Position numbers and translations under genes: made by a program
The notes under the pieces: model-generated
Database searches by the model: none
The model's input: the letters and a program-made list of their open reading frames with translations, nothing else
Told to the model about the DNA's origin: nothing
Shown here: piece after piece, positions 1 to 5,107 of the stretch
Numbering within the stretch: the stretch's first letter is position 1
Layout: the number at the start of each line of letters is the position of its first letter
Source of the DNA: an uncultured Pedobacter sp.
Lineage (GTDB): Bacteria > Bacteroidota > Bacteroidia > Sphingobacteriales > Sphingobacteriaceae
DNA: 6,752 bases
Direction: 5' to 3'
Assembly: GCA_946478755.1 (NCBI GenBank)
Contig: CAMLDJ010000297.1
Location: 1 to 6,752 of the forward strand

Positions 1-67
1 GGATAAAAGGATTGTAAATAAAAGTAATGGATGTTTTAAATTTTTCATTTGATTGGATTTTTAATTA

Positions 68-2065
68 TTACATGTTTTTAAATGCGGCCACTCCCTTGTC
101 TAAAAATGTTACATATTTTGAAATATCAAGGTCGAAGGCCTGCGGGGCGGTCAACTGTTTCCCCGAACCGTTAATGATAACATAGTATGGTTGTGAATTA
201 GTACCAAAGGTAGCAGCCTGGTAATCACCCCATTTCTGTCCTATCGTCTTTATTTTCTTTCCGTTGAATTTGGAAAGATATTTTTCATTTTCTGCAAGTT
301 CGCTTTTGTCATCTACATAGAGAGATACAAGGATATAATCCTGCTTTAAGCGTTCGAGGACCTTTGGATCAGACCATACACTAGCTTCCATTTTACGGCA
401 GTTGGTACAGCTCCACCCGGTGAAATCCAACAGGATTGGTTTATTTAGTTTTTTTGATTGCATAATCGCTTCCTCGTAATCATAAAAAGCATCCAAGCCG
501 TATGGGGTATGGAAAAGAGATGCATATTTCTTTTTGGTTGTTGTTTCTGACTTCTCTGGGATTGTAGACCTTGTTAAATCAAATTCTTGTGAAGTGATAG
601 GCGGCAACCATGCGCTGATCGACTTCAGCGAGGCTCCGAAAACTCCTGGTATCATGTAAAACGTAAAACCAAAAACCAGCATGCTAACAAATAGGCGTGG
701 CAGTGTAAGGGTTTTTGTTTCCGAATCATGAGAAAGCCTGATTTTTCCTACAAGGTAAAAGCCTAGGAAGGCAAATATGGTTATCCATATAATTAAAAAA
801 ACATCCCTATTCAAAATCCCCCAGTGATAAGCCAGATCAACATTTGACAGATACTTAAAAGCCAGCGCAAATTCAAGAAAACCCAGAGACACTTTAACAG
901 AATTCAACCACCCGCCGGATTTAGGAAGCTCTTTTAACCATGAAGGGAAAATAGCAAACAAAGTAAAGGGAATTGCTAATGCTAAAGAGAATCCAAGCAT
1001 ACCCATTGCCGGCCCGTAATACGTTCCTTTAGATACGGCATCGACTAGCAAAGTACCGATAATTGGCCCTGTACAGGAGAAAGACACCAGTGCGAGGGTA
1101 AAGGCCATAAAAAACAACCCCACCATACCGCCTTTGTTGGACTTTTCATCCATCTTGTTAACCAGTACAGAAGGAAGGGTAATTTCGAAGGCCCCTAAAA
1201 AGGAAAGCGCAAAAATGATTAGAACAGCAAAAAAAATAAGATTGAACGTAGCGCTGCTCGCCGCTTCGTTTAACGCGGACGACCCGAAAAAAAATGTGAT
1301 CAGCAATCCTAAACCCACATAAATGGTAATGATGAAAGTACCGTATAGAAAAGCCTTTTGTATTCCTTTGCGCCTTGATACTTCCTGTTTGGTAAAAAAG
1401 GAAATTGTTAGCGGTATCATCGGATAAATACAAGGCATAAAGAAAGCGGCCAGACCGCCGAAAAAACCTGCAATCAGGATTCCAAAGTATGAAGAAGTGC
1501 TTTCGCCAGGCATGCCATCTGTTGTGGGTTGCTCTACCTTTGACTGAACCGCGGCATTTTTACTGCCGCTTTGTTTATGCTTTCCTGTATTTGCCGCCTG
1601 TGGAGCTACAGATCCTGAACCGTCCACTGAAATACTAAACTGTTCGTCGGTTGGTGGCAGGCATTTATGGTCATTACACACCATAAACTCCAATGACCCT
1701 GTTATCGTGGTTGCCTGCTTAAGCTTAATTCGCTGCTTGAATATCACCTGCTTTTCATGCCAGGAGATTTTCATATCGAAATTTTTGTCAAAGCCGGAAA
1801 GCGCTTTTGGCGATTCCAGTACTTCGCCCGCTAATTGAAAAGCTGGCGACGGATCGAATTTAAAGGAAGTAGGAACAGGCCCGCCCTCTTTAATAAATTG
1901 GGAATAGACATGCCAGCCGGGGTCAATGTTTGCTTTTAACACAAGAAAGGCTTCCTGATCATTGATTTTTTCGGAAGAAAAGCTCCAGTGAACAGGACTT
2001 TCAATTTGTGATTTCGCTGAAATGGAAACCCACATCAGGGCCAATATAATGAGAAGTTTTTTCAT
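68..2065 (-). CDS. dsbD: DsbD-type protein-disulfide reductase (three-domain membrane thiol reductase)
   Basis: This 665-residue inner-membrane protein is expected to pass electrons from cytoplasmic thioredoxin to periplasmic thiol proteins. A signal peptide covers residues 1 to about 19. An N-terminal DsbD-alpha-like beta domain (about 22-148) has the pair C130/C135 in the context C-N-D-H-K-C-L-P-P. A low-complexity Ala/Ser/Lys/Gln linker (about 148-190) leads to a polytopic membrane domain (about 192-480) with one redox Cys in an early helix (C212, M-P-C-I-Y-P) and a second at C331 (S-C-T-G-P), the usual paired cysteines of the DsbD/CcdA core. A C-terminal thioredoxin-like domain (about 515-665) has C553-T-N-C556 after D-F-T-G-W and a probable cis-proline at P626. 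All six cysteines expected for the relay are present, so it looks functional. The start is the ATG whose product begins M-K-K-L-L followed by a hydrophobic run; no Shine-Dalgarno is visible, as is normal in this phylum. It lies 23 bp after the peroxiredoxin gene and is probably co-transcribed with it. Confidence 0.95.
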   Translation of the reverse strand: MKKLLIILALMWVSISAKSQIESPVHWSFSSEKINDQEAFLVLKANIDPGWHVYSQFIKEGGPVPTSFKFDPSPAFQLAGEVLESPKALSGFDKNFDMKISWHEKQVIFKQRIKLKQATTITGSLEFMVCNDHKCLPPTDEQFSISVDGSGSVAPQAANTGKHKQSGSKNAAVQSKVEQPTTDGMPGESTSSYFGILIAGFFGGLAAFFMPCIYPMIPLTISFFTKQEVSRRKGIQKAFLYGTFIITIYVGLGLLITFFFGSSALNEAASSATFNLIFFAVLIIFALSFLGAFEITLPSVLVNKMDEKSNKGGMVGLFFMAFTLALVSFSCTGPIIGTLLVDAVSKGTYYGPAMGMLGFSLALAIPFTLFAIFPSWLKELPKSGGWLNSVKVSLGFLEFALAFKYLSNVDLAYHWGILNRDVFLIIWITIFAFLGFYLVGKIRLSHDSETKTLTLPRLFVSMLVFGFTFYMIPGVFGASLKSISAWLPPITSQEFDLTRSTIPEKSETTTKKKYASLFHTPYGLDAFYDYEEAIMQSKKLNKPILLDFTGWSCTNCRKMEASVWSDPKVLERLKQDYILVSLYVDDKSELAENEKYLSKFNGKKIKTIGQKWGDYQAATFGTNSQPYYVIINGSGKQLTAPQAFDLDISKYVTFLDKGVAAFKNM

Positions 2066-2088
2066 TTAATTTTTATCCAATGATTGTG

Positions 2089-2805
2089 TTAGATCTCTTG
2101 ACGGAGTGCGGCGGCAGCGGCCTTTAATAAGGGTGCACTTAATCTTTGCGTCATGTTAGGATTGATATATTCGAAAAGGATGTTTCCTTTTTTGTTTAAG
2201 ATAAAGACGGATGGCACTGGCAGAAGCTTGTCAGTATTTTTTCCTCCTGAGGTTTCCGGTAGAAATTTATCGTAACTTTTTGGACTTTTAAAGGCGATAC
2301 CAAAGCGCTTGGCAGCATTTAAATCTGCGTCCGATAAAAGGGTGTAAGAAAGCTTTTCCTTATCCATTGTTTTATTAAGATTCTCTGGACTGTCGGTACT
2401 GATGGCGACAATTTGATAACCCATTTTGGTTAGATCTTTTTCAATCTCTTGTAATCCCGAAAGCTGTTTGGAGCAATAAGGACACCAGCCTCCACGGTAA
2501 AAAACAAGAATCGTCGGGGTTTCCGATACCGACTTATTTAAATCAAATTTTTCTCCCGATGATTTGCGCAGTTGCAAAACGGGGATTTGCTCGCCTGCTA
2601 GCAAAGGACTTACATCTTGGGCTTTCAGCGGGACACCCGATGTCATCTTCACTGTATCCCGTGATACCGAGATATGCCGCGCGGGTGTGACTGAAGTGGT
2701 TTGAGCCGTTGCGGCAGCATTAATACTTAGTGCTGAAAAACTAACAAGAGTTAATGCAAACAACGAACTTTTCAACGCTGCCTTGGTGTTTCTATTTTTT
2801 TTCAT
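2089..2805 (-). CDS. Exported peroxiredoxin-like (AhpC/TSA, thioredoxin-fold) protein
   Basis: A 238-residue secreted thioredoxin-fold protein of the peroxiredoxin-like AhpC/TSA group, probably a periplasmic thiol peroxidase. Residues 1-34 form a Sec signal peptide (basic start, hydrophobic core, cleavage expected after A-T-A before Gln35). The thioredoxin fold occupies about 65-235. Its centre is F-Y-R-G-G-W-C108-P-Y-C111, in which C108 is the likely peroxidatic or attacking cysteine and C111 the resolving one; the C-x-x-C spacing is typical of the peroxiredoxin-like/BCP-related group and differs from classical 2-Cys AhpC. The stretch I-V-A-I-S-T-D-S-P-E-N matches the family's post-active-site strand, and V-P-S-V-F-I-L-N-K-K-G carries the cis-proline loop. 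It is the first gene of a two-gene unit with the DsbD homologue, which is the obvious candidate to re-reduce it outside the cytoplasm. A TlpA/ResA-like reductant is the alternative, but the Y-R-G-G-W-C-P-Y-C signature favours a peroxiredoxin. Confidence 0.9.
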   Translation of the reverse strand: MKKNRNTKAALKSSLFALTLVSFSALSINAAATAQTTSVTPARHISVSRDTVKMTSGVPLKAQDVSPLLAGEQIPVLQLRKSSGEKFDLNKSVSETPTILVFYRGGWCPYCSKQLSGLQEIEKDLTKMGYQIVAISTDSPENLNKTMDKEKLSYTLLSDADLNAAKRFGIAFKSPKSYDKFLPETSGGKNTDKLLPVPSVFILNKKGNILFEYINPNMTQRLSAPLLKAAAAALRQEI

Positions 2806-2902
2806 AATGTTTTTACGGATTTAGTCGCAGTTTCCGGTAAGTCCTTACAAAAAAGTTTTCCATTATTACGATTCTCTTTTTTTGTTTTGGTAGCTGTTTT
2901 TT

Positions 2903-2933
2903 TTTGAAAAATAATGTAAGGATTTCTAGTTTG
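2903..2933 (+). promoter_or_regulatory. Bacteroidota-type promoter for the spondin-domain lipoprotein gene
   Basis: A TTTG (2903-2906, at the end of a T-run) is followed after exactly 20 nt by TAGTTTG (2927-2933). This closely resembles the Bacteroidota sigma-ABfr promoter (TTTG near -33, TAnnTTTG near -7), with one base missing from the second element. Transcription would start near 2938-2941, giving a 5' leader of about 25 nt before the ATG at 2964. The position supports the 2964 start over the in-frame TTG at 2904, which would lie inside the promoter. Confidence 0.5.
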
Positions 2934-2963
2934 ACCCGACCAAGCAAAAAAAACACTTTACAT

Positions 2964-4265
2964 ATGAAAAGAATAACAATTACCAGTTGGGGCGGAGCAT
3001 TGCTTTTGTCTCTTACATTCGTAGCGTGCAAGAAAGACAGTACGGATACACCGGCAAATTCAAGTGAGAAAGCTACTGTCACCGTTCAGAATGTTCTGCA
3101 ATCAAAACCACTTGTTGAGTCCGGAACTTTTCAGGGAAACGGAACCCCACTTATATTACCCGGACAATCTACCACTATCCAATTTTCCGCGGCTAAAGGC
3201 GAAGCACTTACATTTGCAACAATGTACGGTGCATCTAATGACTTGTTTTTTGCACCAGATAATCCCGGTATTCAGGTTTATGATACCGAAGGTAAGCCAA
3301 TTGAAGGGGACGTATCTGCCCTAATAAAGTTATGGGACAACGGTACACGGATAAATCAAAAACCTGGTGCGACAGTAACCCGCCCGGGAACACCTGATAA
3401 CAAAAACATTACCGAAGTGATTGGCAGCGATGCCCAAGGAAACGCTTACCTACCTGCCTCAAAACTGGTAAAGGCCACGCTTAAATACGATGGGAATTCC
3501 AGATTTACGCTAACCCTTCAGAATACCTCTGGCGGCACGCCAAATGAAACCCCATTAAGCCCCGGAGTTTGGGCTGTTTCATATATTGTAGGTGGAAACC
3601 TGCTGAACCAATCTCCTCTATTTATGAAAGACAAACCTACTGCCAATGGGTTAACTTCTATTGCTGAAGCAGGAGATAATGCACAGTTGAGTACTTATAT
3701 AAGTAGTATTACAGGGATTTTTACACCTCTTTCACCTGTTCTGGTCGTAATATATAATGGTATAGACAATCCTTTGTATAAAGTCGGGGAGAAAGACAGG
3801 AATGAAGGACTGAAAGAACTCGCACAAAAGGGTGATGCATCTATATTGGCTGCTTTCCTAAAAGGCAAAGCAGGTATTAAAGCGGTGTATGTACTTGAAG
3901 CACCCACTACCAGGGTCTTGCTTCCAACAATTGGCGACCAGCCGGGAACCACCGTTTCACAGGAGATATCTGTTTCAAAGGGTGATCGTTTAGCCATTGC
4001 GACCATGTACGGATTTTCAAACGACTGGTTTTTTGCAACTGGCGCAGACGGGATAGACCCTTTAATAAAAGGGGATGCCTCTGCGAATATCGGTTTATAC
4101 AACAACGGTACTGCTCTTGATCAATTCCCTGGCGCTGGAATTACACAGTTTAATCTCGCCGGAACACCTCTTGCTGAAAGCATACCTATTGCAACAGTGC
4201 CAAATCCCAATGCCTTTACAACACTTCCGGCAATTAAAGATATTGTAAAGGTTATTATAAAATAA
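2964..4265 (+). CDS. Lipoprotein with two spondin-N-like repeats
   Basis: A 433-residue lipoprotein. The ATG at 2964 is preferred because it directly precedes a signal peptide (M-K-R-I-T-I-T-S-W-G-G-A-L-L-L) ending in a lipobox F-V-A-C22; the longer in-frame reading would begin at TTG 2904, inside the likely promoter. After C22 comes K-K-D-S-T-D, a lysine/acidic stretch of the kind linked to surface export of lipoproteins in this phylum. The body matches bacterial spondin-domain proteins: a strand like T-V-T-V-Q-N-V, L-L-P-G-type turns, F-A-T-M-Y-G-A-S-N-D-L-F-F-A (84-97), then G-D-V-S-A and W-D-N-G-T. A second, more divergent copy follows, with A-T-M-Y-G-F-S-N-D-W-F-F-A (346-358) and G-D-A-S-A-N-I-G-L-Y-N-N-G-T (370-383). 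The central part (about 196-320) contains L-S-P-G-V-W, the usual end of the first domain, and a helical joint. Eukaryotic F-spondin domains act in matrix adhesion; the bacterial role is unknown. It is monocistronic, with its own promoter and terminator. Confidence 0.87.
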   Translation: MKRITITSWGGALLLSLTFVACKKDSTDTPANSSEKATVTVQNVLQSKPLVESGTFQGNGTPLILPGQSTTIQFSAAKGEALTFATMYGASNDLFFAPDNPGIQVYDTEGKPIEGDVSALIKLWDNGTRINQKPGATVTRPGTPDNKNITEVIGSDAQGNAYLPASKLVKATLKYDGNSRFTLTLQNTSGGTPNETPLSPGVWAVSYIVGGNLLNQSPLFMKDKPTANGLTSIAEAGDNAQLSTYISSITGIFTPLSPVLVVIYNGIDNPLYKVGEKDRNEGLKELAQKGDASILAAFLKGKAGIKAVYVLEAPTTRVLLPTIGDQPGTTVSQEISVSKGDRLAIATMYGFSNDWFFATGADGIDPLIKGDASANIGLYNNGTALDQFPGAGITQFNLAGTPLAESIPIATVPNPNAFTTLPAIKDIVKVIIK

Positions 4266-4300
4266 ATAAATTAAAATATAATCAAGCCCTGAAGAACCAG

Positions 4301-4327
4301 ACAGCCGTGCATTGCATGGCTGTTTTC
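4301..4327 (+). terminator. Probable intrinsic terminator after the spondin-domain gene
   Basis: ACAGCCGTGC (4301-4310), loop ATT, GCATGGCTGT (4314-4323) form a 10-bp stem with one G-U pair, followed by TTTC. The U-tract is short but the stem is strong, and it lies 35 bp after the stop codon. No convincing coding sequence starts until 5108, so it likely ends the lipoprotein transcript. Confidence 0.55.
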
Positions 4328-4555
4328 TGAATTATCAGAGTCTTTAATACAATAATGGTGAATCAGATTTAAGATTGACAACAGTTACTTTCACGAAGTG
4401 GAGTAATGAATATAAGTAATTTGATACTGGTAATATCTGACCAGAAAATCAGTCCATTCTTTCGTTGTTTGTGTTTGTTTGGGGCCGTACTCCCGAAGGT
4501 GACAAATACTTATCGAATATCTTTAACTTTTGAAACAGTTTATTTTACGCTCTCA

Positions 4556-4639
4556 AAAATATAATCTGGCGGGTATTTCTGAGAAAATGGCCGCATTCCG
4601 TTTCAAACTGATGCTTAATTATGGAGCAAGTGGCCGTTT
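4556..4639 (+). repeat. Left cluster of TGGCCG-type motifs (possible relic element end)
   Basis: Three related plus-strand motifs occur here: AATCTGGCGGG (4563-4573), AAAATGGCCGC (4584-4594) and CAAGTGGCCGTTT (4627-4639). The TGG cores start at 4567, 4588 and 4631, so spacings are 21 and 43 bp. The 13-mer AAAATATAATCTG (4556-4568) overlaps the first motif and recurs exactly at 4953-4965. Multiple short repeats at a terminus are known for some insertion sequences such as the IS21 family, but no transposase reading frame is present, so this identity is only a suggestion. Confidence 0.35.
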
Positions 4640-4913
4640 AGATTGTCTTAACCGCTTTTTTTTACCAAATCTTTAGAGAAAAATTCTTCGAGTTTACGCG
4701 GGATTGGAGCCTGTAGGAGCTTTCATGATCAAGGTATGTGTATTAGTCCATCAGTCAAACTGAGCTGCTTATATCGCATTTTTTAAGATTTCGTAACTTG
4801 GGTTACCAAGAACATCTGGTTTTGGTCTAACACTGCGTCCAGAGTGGACTATTTTGGAAAAAGCCGAATCTAAAAAGCAGTTGGGAGGAGTTGTTGGTAC
4901 TTACTCGGCTATG

Positions 4914-4975
4914 GCGGCCATTTTGCATTAAAATTGAGAGCCACTATTTGTGAAAATATAATCTGCGGCCAGATT
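4914..4975 (-). repeat. Right cluster of the same motif, inverted (possible relic element end)
   Basis: On the minus strand three motifs match the left cluster: AAAATGGCCGC (4914-4924, an 11-bp exact inverted copy of 4584-4594), AATAGTGGCTCTC (4936-4948, weaker) and AATCTGGCCG (4966-4975). The last is half of a palindrome AATCTG-CGGC-CAGATT (4960-4975). The cores are 23 and 28 bp apart. With the left cluster this gives an inward-facing arrangement enclosing about 275 bp, too short for an active insertion sequence. Confidence 0.35.
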
Positions 4976-4998
4976 GGCATCATGATGAGGGGATATTC

Positions 4999-5033
4999 TT
5001 GGGAATGTTCCCAATAGTTGGGAACCTTCCCGA
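4999..5033. promoter_or_regulatory. Four-half-site alternating palindrome, candidate operator or RNA hairpin
   Basis: TTGGGAA-TG-TTCCCAA (4999-5014) is a perfect inverted repeat. TAG separates it from a near copy, TTGGGAA-CC-TTCCCGA (5018-5033). The half-sites start at 4999, 5008, 5018 and 5027, about one helical turn apart, in alternating orientation. The two copies are also complementary to one another around the TAG, giving a potential 16-bp stem with one wobble and one mismatch. It sits 74 bp upstream of the glycoside hydrolase ATG, a plausible distance for an activator or repressor site. No T-tract follows, so it is unlikely to be a terminator. Confidence 0.45.
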
Positions 5034-5060
5034 GGATAAAAATCATCTAAAATTTGTGGT

Positions 5061-5090
5061 TTTGTAATTTTTAATGGACAAATTTAGCTG
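5061..5090 (+). promoter_or_regulatory. Weak promoter candidate for the GH16 gene
   Basis: TTTG (5061-5064) is followed after 20 nt by TAGCTG (5085-5090), the same spacing as the better promoter at 2903-2933 but with a poorer second element. It would start transcription near 5096, leaving a leader of only about 12 nt before the ATG at 5108, and would place the palindrome at roughly -97 to -63. Confidence 0.25.
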
Positions 5091-5107
5091 ACCAAATAAT
5101 AAACTTT

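Larger units (their letters stand above)
4328..5107. other. Long intergenic region without a convincing gene
   Basis: About 780 bp separate the terminator from the next gene. All frames are broken by stops; the longest ATG-started frames seen are about 52 codons (4406-4564) and 29 codons (4587-4676), with no recognisable composition or motif. The region contains two clusters of inward-facing TGGCCG-like motifs (about 4556-4639 and 4914-4975), an alternating palindrome (4999-5033) and a weak promoter candidate (5061-5090). Apart from these, 4328-4550 and 4640-4910 show only weak hairpins. The organisation suggests decayed mobile DNA plus a regulatory region for the glycoside hydrolase gene. 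Confidence 0.6.

Noticed and set aside
1..67. Terminator for the dsbD operon.
   Set aside because: The stretch is AT-rich but I see no stable stem followed by a T-run on the minus strand; the terminator may lie outside the window.
1134..1433. Open frames on both strands within the dsbD gene (plus 1134-1322; minus 1158-1433 in another frame).
   Set aside because: They lie entirely inside the membrane domain of a well-supported gene and show no motif or plausible start context.
2813..3082. Minus-strand 89-codon frame reaching from the peroxiredoxin leader into the lipoprotein gene.
   Set aside because: Most of it is antisense to the promoter and signal peptide of the lipoprotein; only its last 16 codons (from ATG 2863) merit separate mention.
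3064..3324. Plus-strand alternate-frame ORF of 86 codons inside the lipoprotein gene.
   Set aside because: Fully overlapped by a frame with a lipobox and recognisable spondin motifs; no features of its own.
3695..4105. Minus-strand 136-codon frame antisense to the lipoprotein gene.
   Set aside because: Shadow of the coding strand's codon pattern, no recognisable domain.
4406..4564. Plus-strand 52-codon ORF in the intergenic region.
   Set aside because: No recognised motif, no supporting promoter, and it runs into the repeat cluster; length is expected by chance.
4587..4676. Plus-strand 29-codon ORF beginning M-A-A-F-R-F within the left repeat cluster.
   Set aside because: Its start lies inside a repeated motif and the product matches nothing I recognise.
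4797..4810. Small hairpin CTTGG-GTTA-CCAAG as a possible terminator or site.
   Set aside because: Only 5 bp of stem, no T-tract and no adjacent gene; expected by chance in this length.
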